Positions 22,590 to 31,645 of a stretch of DNA of 34,089 bases are shown in pieces. Position numbers and translations under genes: made by a program. The stretch lies in assembly GCA_018334755.1 (NCBI GenBank), contig JAGXLI010000016.1, positions 1 to 34,089 on the forward strand. The letters run 5' to 3'. The DNA comes from Thermoplasmatota archaeon. Lineage in GTDB: Archaea > Thermoplasmatota > Thermoplasmata > Halarchaeoplasmatales > Halarchaeoplasmataceae. Position 1 is the first letter of the stretch. Each line of letters begins with the position of its first letter. Below the pieces are notes generated by a model. It saw only the letters and a program-made list of their open reading frames with translations. It was not told the origin of the DNA and did no database searches.

Positions 22590-23362
22590 CTGGTTTTTTC
22601 CTCTGAACTAGGTGTTTTTCTCCCTACCGCCACGTAGCCCGTATGCCCTAACATGTCGAAGGACGGCCTCACGCCTTTCTCTCTTACGACCATCTCCCTT
22701 TCCAGGCTCTCGAAAGACTTGATATCTGTAAAATCGTGCTTTCTCATCTCCTTGACGGTCTTTTTCAGCTGGTTTGTTGAGGGGATGTAAGCCGCGAAAA
22801 ATCCACCGTTTTTAAGGGTCTCTTTAGCCATTTTGACGGCTTCCCAGGCCTCCGGTATGTCCACCACGAAGGCGTCCACTTTTTCTTCTTTCACGTCTTC
22901 AGTGACGTCTCCGTGGATCGCTCTCCACCTATCGGTCAGATCCAATCTTTCGAGGTTGGCTTCTGCAGTTTTGATAAAGTCTTTCCTCAGTTCATAAGTT
23001 ATAACTTGGCCTTCCGGTCCCACTTCGTTTAAAAGAACAGTGCTCAGCATCCCTGATCCAGCGCCGCCTTCGACCACCTTTTTACCGTTCGATATATCGC
23101 AGTAGAGAGCTATCTTCACAGCGACCCTAGGCAGGATCACCTGGGCGTCCCTTTCAAAAAATTCAGGAGCGTCTCTGATCGCGGGTCTGAACAACCTGTA
23201 CTCTTCTCTTCCGAGTTCAACTACACTTCCCCACTCCTTCCCTATGAATCTCTCAGTATCCACTACTCCTATACCTGAGATCTTCTTGGTCTCTCCATCC
23301 ACTTCGATAAGGGTGGAGTCGTCCTTTTTCCACAGGATCACTCTCGTTCCTTCTTCTATCAT
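22586..23362 (-). CDS. trmI: tRNA (adenine-N1)-methyltransferase TrmI
   Basis: The 258-aa protein has an N-terminal beta-barrel (TRVILWKKDDSTLIEVDG, about residues 5-70), then the TrmI core. SAM motif I is KKVVEGGAGSGMLSTVL, motif II TYELRKDF, and VDAFVVDIPEAWEAV contains the DxPxxW catalytic signature. ILPRVAVKIALYCDI is the usual linker. Archaeal TrmI methylates A57/A58 in the T-loop of tRNA. ATG 23362 lies about 28 bp from the TATA-like aactatataact (minus strand), suggesting a leaderless mRNA. It converges on the GIY-YIG gene with stop codons overlapping in TTAA. Confidence 0.93.
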   Translation of the reverse strand: MIEEGTRVILWKKDDSTLIEVDGETKKISGIGVVDTERFIGKEWGSVVELGREEYRLFRPAIRDAPEFFERDAQVILPRVAVKIALYCDISNGKKVVEGGAGSGMLSTVLLNEVGPEGQVITYELRKDFIKTAEANLERLDLTDRWRAIHGDVTEDVKEEKVDAFVVDIPEAWEAVKMAKETLKNGGFFAAYIPSTNQLKKTVKEMRKHDFTDIKSFESLEREMVVREKGVRPSFDMLGHTGYVAVGRKTPSSEEKTS

Positions 23363-23459
23363 GTTAGTCCTTATCTAACGGCGTAGAGTTATATAGTTTT
23401 AGGATGGGAGGGTTTCCTCCATAAAAAATATGTAGTGATACTCACATAACCTTAAAACG

Positions 23460-23750
23460 ATGAGGACTGAAGAAACGCTGGGATTCGGGTTACTGGCTTC
23501 CGGAGTCGTACTTTTATTGATAACGCTTTTTTTGTCCTTGAACATATATCTGAATCCAGGGTCTATCGCGAGCTTTTCTGAACTCATCGCCGAGAAACCT
23601 AAGGACCTCCCGAGCGATATCAACGGGGTCGTTAGACTTGGTACTATCGCGGCAGCTTCCGTTCTGTTGTTGGTGATGATAGATATAGCCGTCGACCTTG
23701 GAAGGTACGGCCTAGACCTGATAGACCATCAGAAAAATACTAATCACTGA
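23460..23750 (+). CDS. Small two-helix membrane protein (96 aa)
   Basis: This is not a named family that I recognise. The 96-aa protein has two predicted membrane helices, about residues 8-30 (GFGLLASGVVLLLITLFLSL) and 60-80 (LGTIAAASVLLLVMIDIAVD), joined by a polar loop with a short acidic stretch. Both ends would lie on the same side. A TATA-like cataaaaaat lies at about 23420-23429, roughly 30 bp upstream of ATG 23460. A 5-bp hairpin (GGAGG-gttt-CCTCC, 23407-23420) sits just upstream. The gene converges on the VTT-like gene. It may be a lineage-specific envelope protein. Confidence 0.7.
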   Translation: MRTEETLGFGLLASGVVLLLITLFLSLNIYLNPGSIASFSELIAEKPKDLPSDINGVVRLGTIAAASVLLLVMIDIAVDLGRYGLDLIDHQKNTNH

Positions 23751-23829
23751 TCGAACTCGAACTGCGGGTTCGTCTTCTTAGAATGCATGTACGCCCTATA
23801 CCCACTCAGATCTATTCTATGCAGACATA

Positions 23830-24336
23830 TCAGACAAGTTTTAGTCCGACCCAATAGAACACCGCAAGAGTGATTATACCTCGTATGGCTCCCGCGATGA
23901 CATTCGTTATGGTGAACCATTCCCTGTTCATACCTTCCCCACTCTCCTCGGGATTCAACAACGAAAAGAGATACAAAGACACGGAATCGATCATCAGTGG
24001 GGTGCTCAAAACGAGCAAAAGACCGTAATAACCATATTTTTGGACGAACCATTCGGAGTAATCTATCAACTTTTTTATAAATTTGTTTTCGGTGGAGGTA
24101 TATTTTTTCATCTCCTTTCTAGCCTTCGTGCTGATCTCGAATACGATGAAAGCTCCTATACCTTTCCCGATCGCAAGGATCGAGATCAGTATGGCTGGAT
24201 GGATATGATAATTGAAGAGGCCTATCTCTACAGGGATCGGGAGGATGACAGCCGCCAATATCGAATAGATAAGAAAGACTATCGAATAGGCTATCGGGTT
24301 GGTGGCCAATTCAGTCAGTATACCGATCAGGTCCAT
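23830..24336 (-). CDS. Small VTT/DedA-like membrane protein
   Basis: The 168-aa protein has four hydrophobic segments: AYSIVFLIYSILAAVILPIP, ILISILAIGKGIGAFIVFEI, YGLLLVLSTPLMIDSVSLYL and a C-terminal AGAIRGIITLAVFYWVGL. GKGIGAFIVFEIS followed by a basic loop and KYGYYGLLLVLSTPLMID resembles the SNARE-associated/VTT (DedA, TVP38) core that flips lipids. It is shorter than classical DedA (about 200-220 aa). ATG 24336 sits about 28 bp downstream of tcttttaacc on the minus strand, so a separate leaderless transcript is likely even though MFS lies upstream. The lipid-scramblase role is a family-level inference. Confidence 0.7.
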   Translation of the reverse strand: MDLIGILTELATNPIAYSIVFLIYSILAAVILPIPVEIGLFNYHIHPAILISILAIGKGIGAFIVFEISTKARKEMKKYTSTENKFIKKLIDYSEWFVQKYGYYGLLLVLSTPLMIDSVSLYLFSLLNPEESGEGMNREWFTITNVIAGAIRGIITLAVFYWVGLKLV

Positions 24337-24374
24337 CCGAAGGGAGAGCTATCGAGTGGTTAAAAGAATTTTTG

Positions 24375-25538
24375 CTATTTAGTGAACAGTAATTTCCCTA
24401 TCAGCATGAATGCTGCTAGGATCAGACAGCCGACTACGAGTATTATAGCGAGATCGAAGCCGTAGATCGATTTCGTCCATCCTATCACCGCAGAGATAGG
24501 ACTTGCCAGTAAAATTATGCCCGATCTGAAAACACCCAATTTCGTCCCGGCGTTTTTAGAGTACCATCTATCCATCAAATAGGACGTTCTTATGGGATAA
24601 AACGCGCCCGTCTGAGAGAAGACGAGTGCGATGATGACCAGTCCGAAAAAGCTGCTCGTGATCGTCAGAAAGTAAAGTGAGATCGAGGCCGTCGTGATGA
24701 GGAAGAGGATCAAATAGAGCTTGTTCACCTTATCTGAAAGAGTGCCCAGGATCGGCTTCAGGAGAAAGCCGCCCAGGAGGACGATGGAGAAAAGGACGCC
24801 CGCGGTCTCCGGCCCGAAGCCCTTTGCCTTCTGGATGTAGGTCGGGAACCACGATATCATCCCGATCCAGGAAAAGGAGATCATCAGGTTTATGATGAAC
24901 ATGAAAGATGTCTCCTTTTCAGCGAGAGATTTCAGCCCCATCTTCAATTGAGGAAGAGCCGCTCTTTTCTTGGGCTCCTTCAGGGTCTCTTCGACGAAGA
25001 TATAGAAAAGATAGAGGATCACAAAAGAGACGACAGCCCACAGTAAAAATATATTTCTCCATCCGATCATCAGAGCTAGAAGGGGTAAGACCATGGGAAC
25101 CAGACCCGAAAGGCTCCCCACCCCGGACCTTATACCTAATGCTTTCCCCTTCTTTTCCTTGAACAATTCGGAAAGCATGGTCAAACTTGGTGAGGGGAAA
25201 AGACCGGCGGCCATGCCTAATAAAGAAAAGGTAACTAACATAACTAAGTAATTGAAAGAAAGGCCGATCAGTATATTGGCTAGAGCGAAGCTCAATATAG
25301 ATAGGAGGATTACCTTCTTCCTTCCGAAAGAATCGGAGAGCGCTCCACCGGGGAACTGCATTATCCCGTATAAAAACCACATCGCGGATAACGCGACCCC
25401 TGCCTGTGGATCGGTGATATTCAGACTTTTTTCTATCTGGACCAATAGAGTCGGTCCCGTCAAACGCCCGACGAAGATGATCAACCAGGCTAGGGAGATA
25501 AAAGCCAATGCCACCGTCTTCTGTTTCGGTTTTCTCAT
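24375..25538 (-). CDS. MFS transporter
   Basis: The 387-aa protein has about 12 predicted membrane helices and the MFS motif A between helices 2 and 3 (GGALSDSFGRKKVILLS), with a degenerate second copy after helix 8 (GTLSDKVNKLYLILF). The long cytoplasmic loop near residues 175-200 (EETLKEPKKRAALPQLKMG) separates the halves. It resembles organic-anion or nitrate/nitrite-type antiporters in layout, but substrate residues are not diagnostic. ATG 25538 lies about 24 bp from minus-strand TTTAAATAA, so it is leaderless. It is divergent from the subtilisin gene, with a 134-bp shared promoter region. Confidence 0.92.
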   Translation of the reverse strand: MRKPKQKTVALAFISLAWLIIFVGRLTGPTLLVQIEKSLNITDPQAGVALSAMWFLYGIMQFPGGALSDSFGRKKVILLSILSFALANILIGLSFNYLVMLVTFSLLGMAAGLFPSPSLTMLSELFKEKKGKALGIRSGVGSLSGLVPMVLPLLALMIGWRNIFLLWAVVSFVILYLFYIFVEETLKEPKKRAALPQLKMGLKSLAEKETSFMFIINLMISFSWIGMISWFPTYIQKAKGFGPETAGVLFSIVLLGGFLLKPILGTLSDKVNKLYLILFLITTASISLYFLTITSSFFGLVIIALVFSQTGAFYPIRTSYLMDRWYSKNAGTKLGVFRSGIILLASPISAVIGWTKSIYGFDLAIILVVGCLILAAFMLIGKLLFTK

Positions 25539-25557
25539 CGATTCGGTATGGTGTGAA

Positions 25558-25566
25558 TTATTTAAA
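25558..25566 (-). promoter_or_regulatory. TATA box of the MFS transporter gene
   Basis: On the minus strand TTTAAATAA is centred about 24 bp before ATG 25538, with no Shine-Dalgarno between, as expected for a leaderless archaeal mRNA. The rest of the 25539-25672 gap is T/A-rich. Confidence 0.5.
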
Positions 25567-25660
25567 AGTAAGGGTCTTTTTTTCGGCTTTGTTTTTTTTA
25601 GAAATGGACTCGGAAAACTTTATTAGTGTTCATCTTTAATATTTATTCGACTTAAATAAA

Positions 25661-25665
25661 GGAGG
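25661..25665 (+). promoter_or_regulatory. Strong Shine-Dalgarno of the subtilisin gene
   Basis: GGAGG stands 7 nt before ATG 25673, in an unusually AT-rich leader. A TATA candidate TTTAATATTTATT lies at 25635-25647. A first gene with a full Shine-Dalgarno is uncommon in this window and suggests a leadered, well-translated mRNA. Confidence 0.6.
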
Positions 25666-25672
25666 CGAAAAC

Positions 25673-28600
25673 ATGAAACTCCCATATAGGATCTTGTCTT
25701 TTCTCTGCGTAGGCATTTTAGTGACCTCGATTTTTGTAGGTATCTCATATTCTGATCCTGTAGATGTAGAGGGATCGGATGAGATGAAGATCGTTATGAT
25801 AAAGGACCTTGAAAAAGAAGAGATGAAAGGTCTGCAACATTCAGATGTCATCGACCGGTACGGCAGATTTACTCTTGTAGAGGTTAAAGAGAAACGGATC
25901 TCTGGGTTGAAAGATAATTACAAGATAGACAGACTGAAGGACCGCAACGAGTTGAACATAAACGGTCACGTTTTTGAAAGCGACGAGGGCCTTCCTGATC
26001 TTGATCCCGCCCTGTCTTTAAAAGGATACGAAAAAGGTACTGAAGGCCTGTATATCATAGACATGGTAGGTCCGGTGAATCCGGAGTGGCAGGCAGACCT
26101 TGAAGCGAGAGGCGTAGATGTGTTGAATTATCAGCCCAACTACGTCTACGAAGCGAAGATGACCCCTAAAACCGCGGAGGAAGTTGAGGCGTTAGATTTC
26201 GTGGATTGGGTCAGTGTCTATCAACCGGGATTCAAACTCGCAGACGATCTTGAACCCGGACATGTAACCATCAGACTGGCCGGAGAACCCTCTTCAGACG
26301 TGATCGATGAAATCAGATCGAAGGTCAACATCATATCAATGACCGGAACAGGAACACTCGGAACCCAGGTCTTAGCCGAGGTTCAGGATCAAAATTCGTT
26401 CAACAGCCTGGCTAGGATACCTCAGGTCTATTACATATCTAACAAAGCGGATATGGAACTCAAGGATGAGATGGCGACCCAGATAATCGGTGGAGGTTTA
26501 CAGGAATGGGACGCCCAAGATACGAGTCATCCCTCATGGGATCCCTATCGAGGAGAGGGAGATCATGGATCTAAAGTCAACCAGATGGGCTACACCGGAG
26601 ACGGCGTCGTAGTCGCTGTAGCCGATACTGGACTCGGTGACGGGACCGTAGGTGACGCGGGTCATCCAGACTTCCAAAATAGGGTCTTGAGCGGGATGCG
26701 ATTCGATGAAAGCGGCACCGTTCCGGATGGAAATTGGGGGGATAATGAAGGAACTCCGAATGATGGACAGGGCCACGGGACCCATACGGCCGGCTCTATC
26801 GCCGGAAATACTCATGACGGCTCGGGAAATACTGAACCGGGAACGTGGGATTGGATCACTGATCTTGGTCCATATTACACTGCTCAGGGTTCAGCCCCGG
26901 ATGCCGAATTACACGTTCAGAAAGTATTCATAAATGCATCCGTACCTCAGGATGTCTACCTTTTACCTGAGGAGGCAAAGCAGAGTGAAGATGCTTACGT
27001 ACATTCTAACTCCTGGGGCGCCACCCAAAACTTTGGTGAATACCTCATCACTTCGGAAGTCTATGACGCGGCGGTTAGAGACGCGGACCGCGAGACCGGC
27101 ACTAACGAGCAGATGGTGATCACCGTAGCTTCGGGTAACAGTGGTCCGGATCCCAATACGGTGGCGGCCCCCGCGACCGCCAAGAACGTCATCTCGGTCG
27201 GAGCTACGGAGAATTTTAACCCCGAACTGGAGGACGAACATTCAGATTACTTTTCCTGTAAGAACCCAGACAATATCGCTGAATTCAGTTCCCGTGGATG
27301 GACCAACGATAACCGTATAAAACCAGATGTGGTAGCTCCTGGAGATGGTATCGATTCTACCTTCTGGGCAGCCGAACAGGGACAGCCCTCTTATTCTCCG
27401 ATGAGCGGTACTTCCATGGCCAATCCTGCGGTGGCCGGAGCCTCAGCTGTGGTGGTTGACTGGTTTGAAGATACCTACCTCTACACTCCAAGCCCGGCCA
27501 TGGTAAGGGGTCTCATGATCAATACAGCTACCGAATTAGACGATGCAGATGGAAATACAGGTCCTATACCCAACAAGGACGAAGGTTGGGGCATGGTGAA
27601 TTTAACGGCGATGATCGATTCCGATCTGGACTTCATCCTTAAAGATCAGATGTCGATTTTGAAGACGGGAGAGGAAGATGCTCATGAAGTCGAAGTGCAG
27701 GATCCTTCTGAGCCCCTGGATATATCGCTGACCTGGACCGATGAGGAGGCGGCCGAAGGCGATACTGAGATACTGAAGAACGATCTGAACTTGGTGGTCG
27801 AATCTCCGACCGGCCAGACCTACACCGGTAACGCATTTCAGAACAGCTGGACACCGGCAGGGACCGATGCGAACGGTGATTTCGACCAAAATAGCGACGG
27901 ATATGACGACGTGAACAATGTAGAGAACGTTTTCATAAAACCGAGCGACGTTGAAGAAGGTAATTACACGGTAAAGATCCAGGGCAAAAATATTCCATCG
28001 GATGGGAACAACGACGGTGAGCCGAGCCAGGATTACGCTCTGGTCGCGCACAACGGTGTCCCGGAAGGACCTTCTGTGAAGATAGATTCCCCGCAGGATG
28101 GGGAAGTCGTGCGAGAATCCAACTTCACGGTGGAGTGGATCGCCCAGAACTTTGAACACAACGAAGTCAGACTTGATGGTAACAACTGGACCGATGTTGG
28201 GACCTCAACGAACTACACTTTTACCGGTATAGAAGACGGCGATCATACCGTCGAGGTCAGAACTGAAGGGATACTGGGCGATACGGTCACAGATATCGTG
28301 AACTTCAAAGTCCAGACCGTAGGGATCAAGATAATTTCACCTGAGGAAGGAGGAGGTTTCGGCGGTCGAACCGTCACCATAGGATGGAACTCCTCCTACG
28401 CGGCCAATCATGAGATAAGGAGGGACACCGAAAACTGGAAAAACATAGGTGAAAACACTTCTCACACTTTTGAGGACCTGGAAACGGGCGAACACTGGGT
28501 GAACGTTAAAGCCGTGGATGTGGAGCAACATGAAGCGGAAGACAGCGTTACTTTCTTCGTGGATACCGATCCTCCAGATATCAGCATAGATTCCCCTTCA

Positions 28601-30067
28601 GAAGGAAGCAATTTCGATCACGAGACCGTAACGGTCGAATGGAGTGGCCAGGACGAGATGAGCGGTTTGACGCACTACGAAGTTAGAAAGACAGGAGGAT
28701 CCTGGGAAGATGTGGGAGAATCTACGAGTCATACTTTTACCTTTGAAGACGGAGAGCATGCTGTCGAGATAAAGGCGGTGGACGAAGTGGGGAATGAAGA
28801 GATTTCAACCGTATCGTTCACCGTGGACACGACCCCTCCCCTTGTGGAAGTTTTAGAACCAAGTGAAGAAACCGTAGATAACAGCAACGTCACTGTCGAA
28901 TGGACGGGTCAAGACGAGACGACCGCTGTGGAAAAATACGAAGTTAGAAAAGAAGGTGGATCCTGGGAAGATGTGGGAGTGAATACGAGTCACACATTTA
29001 CCTTTGAAGACGGAGATCACACGGTGGAGATAAAGGCGGTAGACGAAGTGGGGAATGAAGAGACTTCGACCGTATCGTTCACGGTTGACGCCACTCCGCC
29101 CGAATTAAGTATATCGTATCCCTACGACGGAGAGATATTGAGCAACAGCGACATTACTGTTGAATGGACGGCTGAGGATGAAACCACCGGTCTAGACCAT
29201 TATGAGATCCGTCAAGTAGGTGAGTCGTGGGAAGATATCGGTGAGGACAATTTTTACTCCTACGATCTAGAAGATGGAGAGTACTCGATAGAAGTGAGAG
29301 CTGTAGACAACGCCGGTAACGTCGAGACTGGGAACTCATCATTCATCATAGACACGACTCCGCCAGAACTTGAAGTAGTTTCTCCAGAAGAAGACAAAAA
29401 GATCGAAGAAGATTCCGTCACGGTGGAATGGAGCGGGGAACCTACAGGGACTAATATCGTTGATTACGAGGTCAGGATCGACGGAGATGAATGGATAGAT
29501 CCCGGGGGAGAGGGACAGCACACCTTTGAAGATCTAGAAGATGGCGATCATACGGTCGAAATCAGGGCTACGGATGAAGCCGGTAATACGAACACAACCA
29601 GCACCGAATTTACGATCGAAACGTCTATAGTCAGTGACTCTGGTCTTCTCGGCGGTTATTGGTGGCTGATCCCCTTGATACTGATAGTACTCGTAGTTAT
29701 CATCGTCCTGGCGTGGAAAGGAAGGGGTGACGAGGAAGAAGAGGAATACGCAGCCCACCCCAGTGATGAAGGTGCTGGATCTTCTTGGGAAACCCAGGCG
29801 CGAGGAAGTACCGCAGGGGCCGCGGGAGCTACTGGAGCTTCGTCACTTTCCTCTGAAAAAGAAAGTTGCCCGGACTGTAGAGGTCGGTTACAGTGGGTGG
29901 AGGAGTACGAGAGATGGTTCTGCGAGAACTGCGAAGAGTATAAGAGTGCTGGGGGAGCGGCGTCCCAGTCGACTAGGAGCGAAACTTGCCCGGACTGCAG
30001 AGCTCAGTTACAGTGGGTGGAGGAGTACGAGAGATGGTACTGCGAGAACTGTGGGGAGTATAAATAG
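25673..30067 (+). CDS. Giant membrane-anchored subtilisin with six Ig-like repeats and two C-terminal zinc ribbons
   Basis: This 1464-aa protein starts with a signal peptide (residues 1-27) and a propeptide region to about 290. The S8 domain has Asp318 (VAVADTGLGDG), His368 (GQGHGTHTAGS), oxyanion Asn489 (ASGNSGP) and Ser581 (MSGTSMANP), all intact. A beta-sandwich region of about 190 residues follows, rich in D-x-D/N loops (DANGDFDQNSDGYDD) that may bind calcium. Then come six Ig/FN3-like repeats of about 87 residues (799-1316), each with TVEW and an EDGxHxVEI(K/R)A motif, separated by TPP. A membrane helix lies at 1327-1349 and a positively charged WKGRG places the tail inside. Two zinc ribbons end the protein (Cys1399 and Cys1439 onward). 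Extracellular digestion tethered to the membrane is inferred. Confidence 0.93.
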   Translation: MKLPYRILSFLCVGILVTSIFVGISYSDPVDVEGSDEMKIVMIKDLEKEEMKGLQHSDVIDRYGRFTLVEVKEKRISGLKDNYKIDRLKDRNELNINGHVFESDEGLPDLDPALSLKGYEKGTEGLYIIDMVGPVNPEWQADLEARGVDVLNYQPNYVYEAKMTPKTAEEVEALDFVDWVSVYQPGFKLADDLEPGHVTIRLAGEPSSDVIDEIRSKVNIISMTGTGTLGTQVLAEVQDQNSFNSLARIPQVYYISNKADMELKDEMATQIIGGGLQEWDAQDTSHPSWDPYRGEGDHGSKVNQMGYTGDGVVVAVADTGLGDGTVGDAGHPDFQNRVLSGMRFDESGTVPDGNWGDNEGTPNDGQGHGTHTAGSIAGNTHDGSGNTEPGTWDWITDLGPYYTAQGSAPDAELHVQKVFINASVPQDVYLLPEEAKQSEDAYVHSNSWGATQNFGEYLITSEVYDAAVRDADRETGTNEQMVITVASGNSGPDPNTVAAPATAKNVISVGATENFNPELEDEHSDYFSCKNPDNIAEFSSRGWTNDNRIKPDVVAPGDGIDSTFWAAEQGQPSYSPMSGTSMANPAVAGASAVVVDWFEDTYLYTPSPAMVRGLMINTATELDDADGNTGPIPNKDEGWGMVNLTAMIDSDLDFILKDQMSILKTGEEDAHEVEVQDPSEPLDISLTWTDEEAAEGDTEILKNDLNLVVESPTGQTYTGNAFQNSWTPAGTDANGDFDQNSDGYDDVNNVENVFIKPSDVEEGNYTVKIQGKNIPSDGNNDGEPSQDYALVAHNGVPEGPSVKIDSPQDGEVVRESNFTVEWIAQNFEHNEVRLDGNNWTDVGTSTNYTFTGIEDGDHTVEVRTEGILGDTVTDIVNFKVQTVGIKIISPEEGGGFGGRTVTIGWNSSYAANHEIRRDTENWKNIGENTSHTFEDLETGEHWVNVKAVDVEQHEAEDSVTFFVDTDPPDISIDSPSEGSNFDHETVTVEWSGQDEMSGLTHYEVRKTGGSWEDVGESTSHTFTFEDGEHAVEIKAVDEVGNEEISTVSFTVDTTPPLVEVLEPSEETVDNSNVTVEWTGQDETTAVEKYEVRKEGGSWEDVGVNTSHTFTFEDGDHTVEIKAVDEVGNEETSTVSFTVDATPPELSISYPYDGEILSNSDITVEWTAEDETTGLDHYEIRQVGESWEDIGEDNFYSYDLEDGEYSIEVRAVDNAGNVETGNSSFIIDTTPPELEVVSPEEDKKIEEDSVTVEWSGEPTGTNIVDYEVRIDGDEWIDPGGEGQHTFEDLEDGDHTVEIRATDEAGNTNTTSTEFTIETSIVSDSGLLGGYWWLIPLILIVLVVIIVLAWKGRGDEEEEEYAAHPSDEGAGSSWETQARGSTAGAAGATGASSLSSEKESCPDCRGRLQWVEEYERWFCENCEEYKSAGGAASQSTRSETCPDCRAQLQWVEEYERWYCENCGEYK
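28067..29625 (+). repeat. Six tandem Ig-like repeats within the subtilisin gene
   Basis: Each unit is about 261 bp (87 codons). Units 3 and 4 are conspicuously alike at DNA level: tacgaagtt recurs at 28676 and 28937, exactly 261 bp apart, with long identical stretches such as tttacctttgaagacgga and gacgaagtggggaatgaaga. Units 1, 2, 5 and 6 are more diverged. This points to a recent duplication or gene conversion inside the array. Confidence 0.8.
29861..30067 (+). repeat. Direct duplication of the C-terminal zinc ribbon
   Basis: Two copies of an approximately 84-bp zinc-ribbon segment start at 29861 and 29981, exactly 120 bp (40 codons) apart. They encode CPDCRGRLQWVEEYERWFC and CPDCRAQLQWVEEYERWYC, and share a run containing cagttacagtgggtggaggag-type sequence. 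A Ser/Gly/Ala-rich linker separates them. The same motif recurs as an orphan at 13884-13970. Confidence 0.85.
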
Positions 30068-30075
30068 CCGAGAGA

Positions 30076-30825
30076 TCATAAGAACGGCAGGTCGATGAGA
30101 CCTAGAGAATAGAGTATGGCTATGATCACGGGTTGATGCAGCAGATAGATCACTAACGTGTTGCGGCCGAGGAAGGAAAGCCCTTCTATGATCTTATTAT
30201 CAGATAGATCCGGTATCTCGAACCTTCTCTGGTATCCCGGATAAAGAAGATTACCGAAAAATATCCCTATCAATACCAGGCCGAACCACGGTAAAAGAGG
30301 AAAATAATCCAGGGTGTAGAAACCCTCGGGTCTGAAACCCAACCAGAAGAGCCATCCGAACTGGAAGTACATATCCATAAGCACAAATCCCAAGATCAGG
30401 AAGAGAAGGCCGGGCAGTAAGTTGAGATACCTGTATTCCAAAAAAGGATATGCGAGTATCACCGAGACACCAATCAAATGTAATATGCCAAAGATTATGA
30501 AACCGTCTCTAACCAGAAGCCACGTGAAACCAGTTATCAACATACCTAGAAAGAATATCTTTAGCCCTCTTTTTAGATACTTGGGAAACAGTCGATCATC
30601 GTTCACCTCTTTCTTTTTTCGATTATAACTCAAAGTCAAAGAAAGGCCCACTAGAAAGATAAATATGACCGCACCAGTTCTGCCCAGGAACCACCAGATA
30701 CCGCCGCGAAGGTAGATATTATGATCTCCAAAATAATTCAGGTCGAATACCGTATGGAAGATTATTATGAACACTAATCCTATGCTTCTGAGGGTGTCGA
30801 TCTCCCAGTACCTGTCCTTATTCAT
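30076..30825 (-). CDS. DUF1624 (heparan-alpha-glucosaminide N-acetyltransferase-like) membrane protein
   Basis: The 249-aa protein begins with RYWEIDTLRSIGLVFIIIFH, the DUF1624 signature that carries the conserved Asp and His, followed by FLVGLSLTLSYNRKKK. It has about seven predicted membrane helices, including WFLGRTGAVIFIFLVGLSLT and FPLLPWFGLVLIGIFFG; the C-terminus is FLGRNTLVIYLLHQPVIIAI. The family is related to membrane acyltransferases that modify sugars at the cell surface. Strong ribosome-binding site aggtgag precedes ATG 30825. It converges on the subtilisin gene, 8 bp between stops. The acyl acceptor is unknown. Confidence 0.85.
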   Translation of the reverse strand: MNKDRYWEIDTLRSIGLVFIIIFHTVFDLNYFGDHNIYLRGGIWWFLGRTGAVIFIFLVGLSLTLSYNRKKKEVNDDRLFPKYLKRGLKIFFLGMLITGFTWLLVRDGFIIFGILHLIGVSVILAYPFLEYRYLNLLPGLLFLILGFVLMDMYFQFGWLFWLGFRPEGFYTLDYFPLLPWFGLVLIGIFFGNLLYPGYQRRFEIPDLSDNKIIEGLSFLGRNTLVIYLLHQPVIIAILYSLGLIDLPFL

Positions 30826-30930
30826 CTCTCACCTGAAAGCTCTTTCTAGGGAAATAACTTTTGTGATTCAAGAATGGGTGGAAACGAAGTCATCCTAGCG
30901 GGGTCCTAGGAATTTGAAGTCAACCCTGAT

Positions 30931-31575
30931 CTATTCGTTTTCTATCGCATCCAGACATATCGCTATCGCCAGCAGGAGTCTTCTATCTACCTGGAAATTG
31001 GGATCGTTGTTCATATTCAGATTGTATACGTCCCGGATCAAGGTGAGCTTTTCTTTGAACTTTCCTACCTGCTGCCCCTGGTAAGATATCTTGTAATTGT
31101 AGGGGAGGAAACTCAGGATGGTCCTCCGGAGTAAAGCTTTGATAGCCGAATCCTCTTTCACTCTTCCGATCTCTCTCTTCTGGGGATCCTTCAAAACCCA
31201 TTCGTCCTTCATGATGGATTTGAATCCCTTCCGTTTTAAGAACCCGATGGTCTTGTTGGTCCTTGAATCTATCACTTCAAAGGTCCCGCTGAAGTCCAAT
31301 ATCTCTTCCTGCTTGATCCTAAAGAGTTCCTCGTTCATATCTTTGCTCTTGTATATCCTGATATCCTCTTTAAGCTTGAAGACCTTCTGTTTGCAGAAAC
31401 CCACGGTCCTCGCCATATCGTCTTCCATGTAGTATTTATTACCTATAGAGAGTACTTTTTGCCTGATCGTGAACTTGTTCTTCTTCAGCCCTTTCGGTAG
31501 GGGTGGATGTGGACTTTGTTGGGGCCTATTGCCCTGCCTGTTTTGAGGTTGATTCGTTGCCAAAAATATCACCAA
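30931..31575 (-). CDS. LURP-one-related (Tubby-like C-terminal fold) protein
   Basis: The 214-aa protein has an N-terminal low-complexity Gln/Pro/Arg-rich stretch (residues about 8-30), then a LURP-one-related beta-barrel: KFTIRQKVLSIGNKYYMED, ARTVGFCKQKVFKLKEDIRI, GTFEVIDSRTNKTIGFLKR and a C-terminal hydrophobic helix (RRLLLAIAICLDAIENE). The fold is shared with phospholipid scramblases and Tubby; the archaeal function is unknown. The start reads GTG 31575; TTG 31563 is an alternative, and a TATA-like ttaatataaa at 31591-31600 favours 31575. It is divergent from the DtxR regulator gene. Confidence 0.8.
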   Translation of the reverse strand: MVIFLATNQPQNRQGNRPQQSPHPPLPKGLKKNKFTIRQKVLSIGNKYYMEDDMARTVGFCKQKVFKLKEDIRIYKSKDMNEELFRIKQEEILDFSGTFEVIDSRTNKTIGFLKRKGFKSIMKDEWVLKDPQKREIGRVKEDSAIKALLRRTILSFLPYNYKISYQGQQVGKFKEKLTLIRDVYNLNMNNDPNFQVDRRLLLAIAICLDAIENE

Positions 31576-31645
31576 ATTGTTAATCCTTTTTTAATATAAA
31601 TAATTTTTCGATGTAGGATCCTGACAAGAACGAAGATCAGTGCCA

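Noticed and set aside
23407-23420. GGAGG-gttt-CCTCC hairpin as a terminator or riboswitch
   Set aside because: Only a 5-bp stem, no T-run after it, and it lies in a promoter gap between divergent genes; at most an operator.
29727-30098. Alternative frame of 123 codons over the subtilisin tail
   Set aside because: It is a shifted reading of the duplicated zinc-ribbon DNA; the in-frame ribbon with intact Cys spacing is the real product.
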